NCBI RefSeq assembly: GCF_007858475.1
Contig: NZ_VIGX01000005.1
Coordinates: 1-64,000 of the forward strand
Origin: Tsukamurella conjunctivitidis
GTDB taxonomy: Bacteria; Actinomycetota; Actinomycetes; Mycobacteriales; Mycobacteriaceae
Direction of reading: 5' to 3'
Length of the DNA: 64,000 nt
Shown: positions 8,692-15,917 of the stretch, one piece after another
How the letters are laid out: every line of letters begins with the position of its first letter
Position numbering within the stretch: the stretch's first letter is position 1
Translations under genes and position numbers: made by a program
The notes under the pieces: model-generated
Database searches by the model: none
What the model saw: the letters and a program-made list of their open reading frames with translations, nothing else
Told to the model about the DNA's origin: nothing

Positions 8692-8761
8692 CGCGTCCGA
8701 GACTACTGAGCGGCGAGCGCGGGGGAGGGCGGTCCGTGCGGACCACCCCGCTGCGCGCGGG

Positions 8762-9700
8762 TCAGGCCCTCGGTGTCACGAGCCGCTGCACGTCGTCGAT
8801 GATGCGCCCGGCGCCGAGCACGCCGATGCCGACCATCCACGTCTCGTCCTCGACCGCGAAGGCCCGATGCGCGGCGACCGCCGGCAGTGCGCCCCAGCGG
8901 CCGGTGACGGCTGCCGTGGTCGCCGCGGCGTTGGCGCCCTGCGTGTAGAAGACCGTGTCGCCGTCGATCTCGGCGAAGTTCTCCAGCGAGGTCTCGATCA
9001 TCGAGTACTCGCCCCAGGTCTTCTGCGGCAGGGAGAAGCCCATCGCCGCGATCACGCTGCCGGAGAAGGTCTCGGGGCCGTAGAGGCGGAAGCCGTTGGC
9101 GCGGAATCGGACGATCGACAGGGTGGTGCCGGAGGCGCCGACCTGCCTCCCGACAGCGGCGGCGCGCGCGTCGAGCTCGGCGAGCCGGGTCGTCATCTCC
9201 GCCGTGCGGTTCACGGCGTCCGCGGTGATGTTCGCCTGTTCCTTCCAGTTGGTGCCCGTCTCGACGGAGAAGACCGTCGGGGCGATGCCGGACAGCTGGG
9301 CGTACATCTTCTCGTGGCGCACCGTGGATCCGATGATCAGGTCGGGCCGGAGTGCGGCGATCTGCTCGACGTTCGGCGTCGTGGTGGATCCCACCGAGGT
9401 GGTGCCGCCGAGCCTGTCCCGCAGGTAGCCGGGGAAGCCGTCGTTCGCGGCGGAGACGGTGGCGCCGACCGGCGCGATGCCCAGCGCCACCAGGGCGTCC
9501 AGGTGCGGCGAGTCGATGACGACGACCCGCTTCGGCGCGACGGGGACGGTCGTTTCGCCCATCGCGTGCCGCACGACGCGGGTGGCCGCCGCACCGTCGT
9601 CGGAGGTGGTCGATCCGCAGCCCACCAGCGCGGCGGCGGTCGCCGCGGCGAGGGCGGCGGTGAGGAAGCGGCGGCGGTTCGGTCCCGATGCGATCGTCAT
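8762..9700 (-). CDS. Iron-siderophore ABC transporter substrate-binding lipoprotein
   Basis: This 312-residue protein is of the FecB/FepB (PBP type III) class. The N-terminus has RRRFLTAA, a possible twin-arginine feature, and a lipobox LVGC near residue 28. Typical signatures are APKRVVVIDSPHLDALVALGI, the IAALRPDLIIGS segment and the GFSLPQ region of the second lobe. It would capture ferric siderophores outside the membrane for an ABC importer. No permease or ATPase gene is next to it, so it must work with a complex encoded elsewhere. An IdeR-type box and a TATCTT -10 lie upstream, with six bases between the -10 and the ATG (leaderless). Confidence 0.88.
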   Translation of the reverse strand: MTIASGPNRRRFLTAALAAATAAALVGCGSTTSDDGAAATRVVRHAMGETTVPVAPKRVVVIDSPHLDALVALGIAPVGATVSAANDGFPGYLRDRLGGTTSVGSTTTPNVEQIAALRPDLIIGSTVRHEKMYAQLSGIAPTVFSVETGTNWKEQANITADAVNRTAEMTTRLAELDARAAAVGRQVGASGTTLSIVRFRANGFRLYGPETFSGSVIAAMGFSLPQKTWGEYSMIETSLENFAEIDGDTVFYTQGANAAATTAAVTGRWGALPAVAAHRAFAVEDETWMVGIGVLGAGRIIDDVQRLVTPRA

Positions 9701-9706
9701 GCCGGA

Positions 9707-9712
9707 AAGATA
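9707..9712 (-). promoter_or_regulatory. -10 element of the iron-binding lipoprotein gene
   Basis: On the minus strand TATCTT is followed by six bases and then the ATG at 9700, a leaderless arrangement. The IdeR-like box lies just upstream, over the -35 region. Confidence 0.5.
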
Positions 9713-9720
9713 ACATTTGG

Positions 9721-9739
9721 TTAGGCTTGCCTAGGCAAA
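9721..9739. promoter_or_regulatory. IdeR/DtxR-type iron box
   Basis: TTAGGCTTGCCTAGGCAAA matches the 19-bp IdeR consensus (TTAGGTTAGSCTAACCTAA) at about 13 to 14 positions, including the TTAGG half-site. Its position over the -35 region of the lipoprotein promoter suggests repression when iron is plentiful. Confidence 0.6.
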
Positions 9740-9804
9740 TGGCGGACAGTCGCTGGCAGACCGTTGGGGCGCGACGCCGGACGGACGTCGCCCGGTGCTC
9801 CCGG

Positions 9805-9810
9805 TAGCGT
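9805..9810 (+). promoter_or_regulatory. -10 element for leaderless pptH
   Basis: TAGCGT lies six bases before the GTG start codon at 9817. The intervening GAGGG is too close to the start to act as a normal ribosome-binding site. Confidence 0.5.
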
Positions 9811-9816
9811 GGAGGG

Positions 9817-10830
9817 GTGGCGAAGCTCTGGGCGATCAGTGACCTGCACGTGGGGCACCGCGGCAACGAGGGGATCGTCGACAGGATCCGGCCCGCATCG
9901 TCCGACGACTGGCTGATCCTGGCCGGCGACCTGTGTGAACGCACCGACCAGCTCGACGAGGTGCTCGCCGCGCTCGTGCCGCGGTTCGCGAAGCTGATCT
10001 GGGTACCGGGCAACCACGAGCTGTACACCACCTCGAAGGACCCGATGCAGGTCTTCGGCGGGGCGCGGTACGACCATCTCGTGGAGATCTGCCGGCATCA
10101 CGGCGTGCTCACCCCGGAGGACCCGTTCCCCGTCTTCGACGACCCCGACGCGGGACCGGTCACGATCGTGCCGATGTTCCTGCTCTACGACTACACCTTC
10201 CGCGACGAGGGGCTCACCACGCTGCAGGCCCTGGCCCGCGCGAAGGACAAGAGCGTCGTCGCCACCGACGAGTTCCTCCTCTCGCCCGAGCCCTACGCGA
10301 CCCGCGACGCCTGGTGTCGGGCCCGGATCGAGTACACCCGGCGCCGCCTCGCTGCACTGCCCGCCGGCACCCGCACCGTGCTCGTGAACCACTGGCCGCT
10401 GCGCCGCGAGCCCACCGAGGTGCTGTTCTACCCGGACTTCGCGCTGTGGTGCGGCACGACCGCGACCCGGGACTGGCACACGCGCTACAACGCCGAGGCG
10501 GTCGTGTACGGCCACCTGCACATCCCGCGCACCACCTGGTACGACGACGTGCGGTTCGAGGAGGTCTCCGTGGGGTACCCGCGGGAGTGGCAGGAGCGGG
10601 GCCTGCCCGAGCCCCTGCTGCGCCGGATCCTGCCGGCCCCGGAGTACACCGAGGAGTCGCTCGGTCACTACGGCGTGCACTTCGAGGTGGACCCGAAGTA
10701 CCGCGACGACCCGGAGAAGTTCGCCGCCGAACGCGCGGCGGCACAGGAGCGGCTGAGCGACCGCCGCGTCGCCGCCCGGGAGCGGATCGCCGAGCGCCGG
10801 GCGGCGCGGGCGAAGGAGGGGGAGAAGTGA
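9817..10830 (+). CDS. pptH: Metallophosphoesterase, phosphopantetheinyl hydrolase PptH type
   Basis: This 337-residue calcineurin-like metallophosphoesterase has ISDLHVGH near residue 6, GDLCER near residue 42, GNHELY near residue 66, VNHWPL and GHLHIPR. All metal ligands of the fold are present. The mycobacterial orthologue at this locus (Rv2795c, PptH) removes 4'-phosphopantetheine from carrier proteins, opposing PptT. Here the gene overlaps pptT by four bases (GTGA), so the two antagonists are translationally coupled. The C-terminus is a long charged helix rich in Arg, Glu and Ala. Activity is inferred from orthology and context. Confidence 0.85.
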   Translation: MAKLWAISDLHVGHRGNEGIVDRIRPASSDDWLILAGDLCERTDQLDEVLAALVPRFAKLIWVPGNHELYTTSKDPMQVFGGARYDHLVEICRHHGVLTPEDPFPVFDDPDAGPVTIVPMFLLYDYTFRDEGLTTLQALARAKDKSVVATDEFLLSPEPYATRDAWCRARIEYTRRRLAALPAGTRTVLVNHWPLRREPTEVLFYPDFALWCGTTATRDWHTRYNAEAVVYGHLHIPRTTWYDDVRFEEVSVGYPREWQERGLPEPLLRRILPAPEYTEESLGHYGVHFEVDPKYRDDPEKFAAERAAAQERLSDRRVAARERIAERRAARAKEGEK

Positions 10831-11501
10831 TCCTGCAGTCCATGCTCCCGCGCGGCGTCGTCGCGCGGGAGGCACACGGCGACGTCGATGCGCCGCTGCA
10901 CCCGCGCGAGGCGGCGCAGATCGCCAGAGCCGTGCCCAAGCGGCAGGCCGAGTACGCGACGGTGCGCCACCTCGCCCGGGAGGCCCTGGGCGAGTTGGGT
11001 ATCGGCGATGCCGTTCTCGTCAAGGGAGACGGCGGCGGCGTGGACTGGCCGCGCAACGTGGTCGGTGCGCTCACGCACTGCGACGGCTACCGCGGCGCGG
11101 TCGTGGGTTACCGGATGGGGGTGCGCACCGTCGGGATCGACGCCGAGCCGCACCTCGCGCTCCCGGACAAGGTGCTCCCCACGGTCTCGCTCGAGTCCGA
11201 GCGGGAGGTGCTCGCGGCGCGCCCCGACGACGGGCTGCACTGGGACCGGCTCCTGTTCTGCGCCAAGGAGGCGACGTACAAGGCGTGGAACCCGATCACC
11301 GGGCGCTGGCTGGGATTCGAGGACGCCGAGATCACCTTCGACCTCACCGACCGCACGGACGACGGCACCGCGGCGGGCACGTTCACCTCCCGCATCCTCA
11401 TCGACGGGCGGACGACCGACGGCGGGGCTCCCCTCGCCGTGCTCGACGGCCGGTGGCGGATCACCGACGGCCTCATCGTGACCTCGATCGCGGTGGTGTG
11501 A
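10827..11501 (+). CDS. pptT: 4'-phosphopantetheinyl transferase, PptT type
   Basis: The 224-residue enzyme transfers phosphopantetheine from CoA to carrier proteins of fatty-acid, polyketide and NRPS systems. Family motifs are clear: SLTHC-like ALTHCDGYRGAVVG near residues 75-85, the metal-binding GIDAEPH near residue 107, and WDRLLFCAKEATYKAW near residue 140, followed by WLGFEDAEITF. The match to mycobacterial PptT is strong along the whole length. The GTG at 10827 is seven bases after a GGAGGGGG site; an internal ATG at 10842 would also be possible. It follows pptH with a four-base overlap and is one base before truB. Confidence 0.93.
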   Translation: MILQSMLPRGVVAREAHGDVDAPLHPREAAQIARAVPKRQAEYATVRHLAREALGELGIGDAVLVKGDGGGVDWPRNVVGALTHCDGYRGAVVGYRMGVRTVGIDAEPHLALPDKVLPTVSLESEREVLAARPDDGLHWDRLLFCAKEATYKAWNPITGRWLGFEDAEITFDLTDRTDDGTAAGTFTSRILIDGRTTDGGAPLAVLDGRWRITDGLIVTSIAVV

Positions 11502-11502
11502 G

Positions 11503-12408
11503 ATGGCATCCAGCAGAGGCTTTCTCGAACCCGCCGGCGCGGGGCTCGTCATCGTCGACAAGCCCTCGGGCCTGACCAGCCACGACGTCGTCGCGCGCTG
11601 CCGTCGCGCCATGAGTACCCGCAAGGTCGGGCACGCCGGCACCCTCGACCCCATGGCCACCGGTGTCCTCGTCATCGGCATCGAACGCGCCACCAAGCTC
11701 CTGGGCCACTTGGCGCTGACCACCAAGGCCTACTCGGCCACCGTCCGGCTCGGCGCCGCCACCACGACCGACGACGCCGAGGGGGAGATCACGGGCGGCG
11801 CGTCCGCCGCGGCGCTCGCCGAGGACGCCGTGCGGTCCGCGATGGCACCCCTCACCGGCGGGATCGAGCAGGTCCCGTCGACCGTGAGCGCCATCAAGGT
11901 GGACGGCAAGCGCGCCCACCAGTTGGCCCGCGAGGGCGCCGACGTGCAGCTCAAGGCCCGGCCCGTCACCGTCGACGAGTTCGCGGCGCACGCCTTCCGC
12001 CGCGAGGGCGAGTTCCTCGACGTGGACGTGACCGTCGAGTGCTCGTCCGGCACGTACGTGCGCGCTCTTGCCCGCGACCTGGGGACCGCGCTCGGCGTGG
12101 GCGGCCACCTCACCGCCCTGCGCCGCACCCGCGTCGGTCCGTACGGGCTCGATCACGCGATCACCCTCGACGAGCTCTTCGAGACGCCGCGCCTCTCGTA
12201 CGGCATCGACGAGGCGATCGCCGCGGGCTTCGCGACGCGGGAGATCACCGAGGAGCAGGCCGTCGACCTGGCTCTCGGCCGGTGGCTCGACCCCGTCGGG
12301 ATGCCCGGCGTGTACGCGGCGGTCACCCACGACGGTCGGGCCTTCGCCCTACTCCAGGAGAGCGGTAAGCGCGCGAGCTCCGTTTTCGTCGTGCGGCCAT
12401 CCGCCTGA
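11503..12408 (+). CDS. truB: tRNA pseudouridine(55) synthase
   Basis: TruB converts U55 of the tRNA T-loop to pseudouridine. The 301-residue product has the family start IVDKPSGLTSHDVV, the catalytic-Asp motif GHAGTLDPMATG near residues 45-56, the KAYSATVRLG strand, the TVSAIKVDGKRAHQLAREG segment and SSGTYVRALARDLG. The C-terminal part resembles the actinobacterial TruB_C domain. The ATG follows the pptT stop after one base, so it is likely part of the pptH-pptT operon. It ends six bases before a convergent acetyltransferase gene. Confidence 0.95.
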   Translation: MASSRGFLEPAGAGLVIVDKPSGLTSHDVVARCRRAMSTRKVGHAGTLDPMATGVLVIGIERATKLLGHLALTTKAYSATVRLGAATTTDDAEGEITGGASAAALAEDAVRSAMAPLTGGIEQVPSTVSAIKVDGKRAHQLAREGADVQLKARPVTVDEFAAHAFRREGEFLDVDVTVECSSGTYVRALARDLGTALGVGGHLTALRRTRVGPYGLDHAITLDELFETPRLSYGIDEAIAAGFATREITEEQAVDLALGRWLDPVGMPGVYAAVTHDGRAFALLQESGKRASSVFVVRPSA

Positions 12409-12413
12409 CGCGG

Positions 12414-13535
12414 CTACCCGTCGTCGCGGAGGCGGGTCCAGCTCTCCCGCGGTGAGCCCTCGTCGCCGATCGTCGGCAATGTCGGCCCCTCGGAGGAGAA
12501 TCCGACCGCGGTGAGGGCGTCGTGTGCGAGGGCGTGCCGGTCGGCCAGCGCGATCGTGAGGCGCCGGGTGTCCTGGTGCTCCGCCAGGGCGCGGCAGGCC
12601 GCGACAAGGACCGCCGTCGCGATCGTCGCCTGTGCATCCGTGCGCAGCCAGTCGATGATCGTGGTCGTCGAGCTGCCCCCGTCGACGTGTACCTGCAGCG
12701 CACCGATCGGCGCCCCGTCGACGGTGACCGGGTAGCGGCCGCCGTGGGGCGCACCGAACCCGATGTCGAGTCCGTCGTCGGTGTGCAGCAGCGCGGGGAG
12801 CGCCCTCGTCTGCGCGGTCGGGCCCGCGGCGCGCCGTGCGCGCAAGCGCCGGACGGAGATCCGCGCCAGGTCCACCGCGGCGCGGGCAGGCGGGCGCGGC
12901 GCGCGACTGGCCGGCATCGGCTGCGGGTCGACGGAGGCGACGATAGCCTGAAGATCGCGGCGGGTCTCCGGGGTGTTGTACCGGACGTAGATGGTGTGAT
13001 CGGCGGGTTCGCCCTTGTAGTCGCGCAGCGATCGCGCGGTCTGCAGGTAGGTGAAGCCCAGCGCCTTTGCCAGCGCGAGCGAGCCGCGGTTCTCGACGGG
13101 CTGCACGGCGAGCAACGCCGTGACCCGGGGGTCCGCGAACGTGTCGAGAACGTTCACCGCCGACAACCACAGCGTGATCGCCTTCGAATCGGGCAGGCCT
13201 GCGACCCAGGTGAGCGATTCGGCGTGGCCGGAGCGCGGGTCGGGGCCGCGCATCGACTGCTGGCCGACCACCCGTTGTCCGGTTTCGTCGTCGACGGTCA
13301 GTACGCGCGAGACGAGGACGTCCGCGGCGGCGCGGGCGTCCCACCACTCCTCCGCCCAGGCGGTGGCGGAATGGCGGTCCTCCCAGGACACGTGGGGGTC
13401 GTGGAAGGCATCGTGCAGTCGCTTCTCGTGCTCGAGATTGGTCCGCCGCCACGACGCGGCGTCGGCGAGCCGAAGGGACCGCAACTCGACCACGTGATCG
13501 CCGATTCGGTACCGTCCGGCATTCGTCCTCATCAT
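12414..13535 (-). CDS. GNAT-type acetyltransferase, probably with two GNAT-like domains
   Basis: The product is 373 residues. The N-terminal 180 residues look like a RimJ/RimL-style GNAT domain: ELRSLRLADAASW at the start and VENRGSLALAKALGF, the acetyl-CoA-site helix, near residue 145. A linker rich in Pro, Arg and Ala (residues 200-245) precedes a second region with IGALQVHVDGG and a helix resembling ALAEHQ..RRLTIAL, which may be a divergent second GNAT fold. The substrate is unknown; RimJ-type enzymes acetylate protein N-termini or small molecules. An ATGAC/GTCAT inverted repeat overlaps the start codon. ATGs at 13535 and 13532 cannot be told apart. Confidence 0.65.
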   Translation of the reverse strand: MMRTNAGRYRIGDHVVELRSLRLADAASWRRTNLEHEKRLHDAFHDPHVSWEDRHSATAWAEEWWDARAAADVLVSRVLTVDDETGQRVVGQQSMRGPDPRSGHAESLTWVAGLPDSKAITLWLSAVNVLDTFADPRVTALLAVQPVENRGSLALAKALGFTYLQTARSLRDYKGEPADHTIYVRYNTPETRRDLQAIVASVDPQPMPASRAPRPPARAAVDLARISVRRLRARRAAGPTAQTRALPALLHTDDGLDIGFGAPHGGRYPVTVDGAPIGALQVHVDGGSSTTTIIDWLRTDAQATIATAVLVAACRALAEHQDTRRLTIALADRHALAHDALTAVGFSSEGPTLPTIGDEGSPRESWTRLRDDG

Positions 13536-13603
13536 GACGTTATGTCATTGCAACGACCTGGAAGGTGCTCAACCTCGGGGCCGGTTTCGGCGGAACGTCG
13601 CGT

Positions 13604-14746
13604 TCAGGCCGCAGGGACGGGGAGCGGGCCGGTGTACCGGGCCGAGGGGCGGATGATCTTGCCCTGACGCACCTGCTCGAGCACGTTCGCCGTCCAGCCG
13701 ACGACGCGGGCGACGCCGAAGGTGGGCGTGAACATCGACGGCGGCAGACCGACCTCGCCCATCACCACGCCGGCGTAGTACTCGACGTTCGCGTAGAGCC
13801 GCCGGCCCGGCTTGAGCTCGTTGATGGCGGTCTCGATCTCCGTCTCCACCCGCAGGGCCTGGCGGACCAGGGGTGAGTCGTACCGACGGGCGACGCCCTT
13901 GAGCAGCTCTGATCGCGGATCGTGCGTGCGGTAGACGGCGTGCCCGAAACCCATGATGCGCTCGTCGCGCCCGATCTTGCCGCGGACCCACTCGCGGGTG
14001 TTCGACGGGTCGCCGATCTCGTCGAGCGCCGCCAGCGCACGGCTCGGCGCACCGCCGTGCAGCGGGCCGAGGAAGGCGCCCAGTGCGCCGAGTAGGCAGG
14101 ACGTCATGTCCGAGCCGGTCGAGGCGATCACTCGGCCGGCGAAGGTCGAGGCGTTGAAGCCGTGGTCGATGGTCGCGACGAGGTAGGTCTGCAGCGCCGC
14201 GGCGTCGGCGGGATCGGTGTTCCCCGTGGCCATCCGGAGGTAGTCGGCCGCGTGCCCGGCGTCCGGGTCGGCTTCCGCGGGTTCCTCGCCCCGGGCCAGC
14301 CGGTGCGCCGCCGCGAGGATCGTCGGCGTCACGGCCGCGGATCGCAGCGCCGCCGCCGTCCGCTCGTCCTCCGGCAGGTCCATGAGGGGCCGGTCGCCGA
14401 GCCCGAGGGCGGCGAGCGCCACGCGCAGCGCGTGCATGGGCTCGGTCCCGGAGTCGACGGTCGCGCGCAGCAGGTCGACGGTGCGCCCGTCGAGGGGGCG
14501 GAGCGCGCCCACCTGCTTGCGGAAGGTGTCGTCGGCAATGCCGCTGTCGGCGTCTCCGGCCCCCTCGGGCACGGTGCCGAACAGCATGAGGTGCCACGCG
14601 TCCTCGAAGGAGACGGTCCGTGCGAGTGCGGTCGCATCGTGGCCGCGGTAGTGGAAGAAGCCCTCCTCACCTCGGACGTCGCCGAGTTCGGTGTCGGTCA
14701 CGATGACGTTCTTGAGCCCCGCCGGGGCGATGAGCGGTGTGGTCAT
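13604..14746 (-). CDS. Citrate synthase (type 2 / methylcitrate synthase-like)
   Basis: This 380-residue enzyme condenses an acyl-CoA with oxaloacetate. It begins with AGLKNVIVTDTELGDVRGEEGFFHYRG, typical of the short bacterial citrate/2-methylcitrate synthases. The two catalytic His motifs are present (GPLHGGAP near residue 227 and GFGHAVYRTHDPR near residue 268). The third catalytic position, usually Asp in NVDFY, is Glu here (NVEYYAG near residue 321). The ATG at 14746 fits the family; longer readings would run through the divergent promoter region. It faces a second, HTH-containing citrate synthase 54 bases away. Confidence 0.88.
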   Translation of the reverse strand: MTTPLIAPAGLKNVIVTDTELGDVRGEEGFFHYRGHDATALARTVSFEDAWHLMLFGTVPEGAGDADSGIADDTFRKQVGALRPLDGRTVDLLRATVDSGTEPMHALRVALAALGLGDRPLMDLPEDERTAAALRSAAVTPTILAAAHRLARGEEPAEADPDAGHAADYLRMATGNTDPADAAALQTYLVATIDHGFNASTFAGRVIASTGSDMTSCLLGALGAFLGPLHGGAPSRALAALDEIGDPSNTREWVRGKIGRDERIMGFGHAVYRTHDPRSELLKGVARRYDSPLVRQALRVETEIETAINELKPGRRLYANVEYYAGVVMGEVGLPPSMFTPTFGVARVVGWTANVLEQVRQGKIIRPSARYTGPLPVPAA

Positions 14747-14763
14747 GGCACGAGTGTGAGCGA

Positions 14764-14775
14764 TGTTGATCAACA
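14764..14775. promoter_or_regulatory. Palindrome 1 between the citrate synthase genes
   Basis: TGTTGATCAACA is a perfect 12-bp palindrome, 17 bases upstream of the leftward citrate synthase ATG. It shares the GTTGAT/ATCAAC half-sites with palindrome 2, and their centres are about 21 to 22 bp apart, two helical turns. This arrangement suits cooperative binding of a dimeric repressor. Confidence 0.6.
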
Positions 14776-14783
14776 CTTGCAAT

Positions 14784-14798
14784 GTTGATTGAATCAAC
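14784..14798. promoter_or_regulatory. Palindrome 2 overlapping the HTH-citrate synthase promoter
   Basis: GTTGATT-G-AATCAAC is a perfect 7-1-7 inverted repeat. A TTGAAT hexamer inside it (14789-14794) is six bases before the GTG at 14801, so the site overlaps the likely leaderless -10 of the HTH-citrate synthase gene and could mediate autoregulation. Confidence 0.6.
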
Positions 14799-14800
14799 CC

Positions 14801-15874
14801 GTGGACAGGTGGATCACGACCTCCGAGGCGGCGGAACGCCTCGGGGTCAAGCGCGGGACGCTGTACTCCTACGTCAGCCGCGGTGTGCTGCATTCACGGC
14901 GCATGCCGGGACAGGCGGAGTCGCTCTTCGACCGCACGCAGGTGGATTCGTTGGCGGCGGCCAAGCACGACGGCCGGCGGGAGGCCGACCGGCTACTGCG
15001 GTTCCGCGCCGTGACCACGCGCGTCTCCGCCCTGCGGGGTGACTCACTGCGCCTGCGCGGCCGGCCGATCGCCCGCGTGTGCGCGGAGATGGGCTTCGCT
15101 GCGGCGGCGCGCTTCGTCCTCGAGGCCGACGCTGCGGTGCCCCCGCCCGTCGTCGATCTCGCGGCCGCGCGGGCGGTCGTGCTCGAGCGCCGTATCCCGC
15201 TGGCGGTGGCGCTGCTCGCGGCGCACGATCCGCTGCGCGCGGATCGGTCCGCGGTCGCCGAGCGCACGCTCGGCCTGCTACCGGTGCTCGCCGAGCTGGT
15301 GCCCGAGGTGCGCCTGGAACACCCGTGGGTGCAGGCCCAGTCGACGTGCCTCATCGACAACGGGCTCGCCGCGTCGACCACGGCGGCGCGCGTCGCGGCC
15401 TCCTCGCGGGCCGGTCTGTACGACGCCCTCCTCGCCGGCTACGGCGCGATGGCGGGCGTGCTCCACGGCGGGGCCCCCGCCGCCGCGTACGCCATGCTCG
15501 GGCGGGTGCTCGAGGGCGGCGATGTGGACGCGGCGATCGCGGACGCGTCGTGGGGCGGCCACCTCGCAGGTTTCGGCCACATCGTCTACACGGGGGAGGA
15601 TCCGCGGGCCACCGTCGTGCTCGGGATGATGCGCGCCGAACTGCCGGACGCGCCCGCCCTGCAGGCGGTCTCGGTACTCGCCGAGCGGGTCGGCCGGGCG
15701 GTGAACATCGACCTGGCGGGCGCGGCCGTCGCGCACGCGCTGGGGCTGCCCGCGCGCGCCACCGAGGTGCTCTTCCAGTACGGGCGCACGGTCGGGATGG
15801 CGGCGCACATCGCCGAGGAGTACGAGGAGTCGCCCCTGCGTTGGCGCGGCGCGAACAGCGGCGGCGTGCGCTGA
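14801..15874 (+). CDS. Citrate synthase domain fused to an N-terminal helix-turn-helix
   Basis: The product is about 357 residues. Residues 4-50 form a MerR/excisionase-like winged HTH: ITTSEAAERLGVKRGTLYSYVSRG, then a wing with RRMPGQAESLFDR. After a short linker a citrate synthase fold begins. It keeps all three catalytic residues: LHGGAP near residue 221, GFGHIVY near residue 257 and Asp in NIDLAG near residue 303. It could be an enzyme that regulates transcription, or a sensor built from an enzyme. I chose GTG 14801 because it gives a leaderless start. A TTG at 14789 would add four residues and put palindrome 2 inside the gene. Confidence 0.8.
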   Translation: MDRWITTSEAAERLGVKRGTLYSYVSRGVLHSRRMPGQAESLFDRTQVDSLAAAKHDGRREADRLLRFRAVTTRVSALRGDSLRLRGRPIARVCAEMGFAAAARFVLEADAAVPPPVVDLAAARAVVLERRIPLAVALLAAHDPLRADRSAVAERTLGLLPVLAELVPEVRLEHPWVQAQSTCLIDNGLAASTTAARVAASSRAGLYDALLAGYGAMAGVLHGGAPAAAYAMLGRVLEGGDVDAAIADASWGGHLAGFGHIVYTGEDPRATVVLGMMRAELPDAPALQAVSVLAERVGRAVNIDLAGAAVAHALGLPARATEVLFQYGRTVGMAAHIAEEYEESPLRWRGANSGGVR

Positions 15875-15887
15875 GGGTTGTGGTTCA

Positions 15888-15906
15888 CTAGGTTAGCCGA
15901 ACCTTA
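15888..15906. promoter_or_regulatory. IdeR/DtxR-type iron box
   Basis: CTAGGTTAGCCGAACCTTA matches the IdeR consensus at about 16 of 19 positions. It starts 14 bases after the preceding stop and ends 11 bases before the ATG of the binding lipoprotein, so it could block transcription or early elongation under iron-replete conditions. Confidence 0.75.
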
Positions 15907-15917
15907 GGAGCTGTCGT

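Noticed and set aside
6062-8746. An 894-residue reading that would join the NCS1 permease to upstream DNA
   Set aside because: The part before 7783 is a shadow of the voltage-sensor-like gene. A GTG with a good ribosome-binding site sits at 7783.
13534-13548. ATGAC-GTTAT-GTCAT repeat over the acetyltransferase start as an operator
   Set aside because: The half-sites are short and there is no adjacent regulator, so chance is likely. I mention it only in the gene entry.
14789-14800. TTG start for the HTH-citrate synthase
   Set aside because: It adds only four residues, has no ribosome-binding site, and would put the operator-like palindrome inside the gene. GTG 14801 fits a leaderless start.
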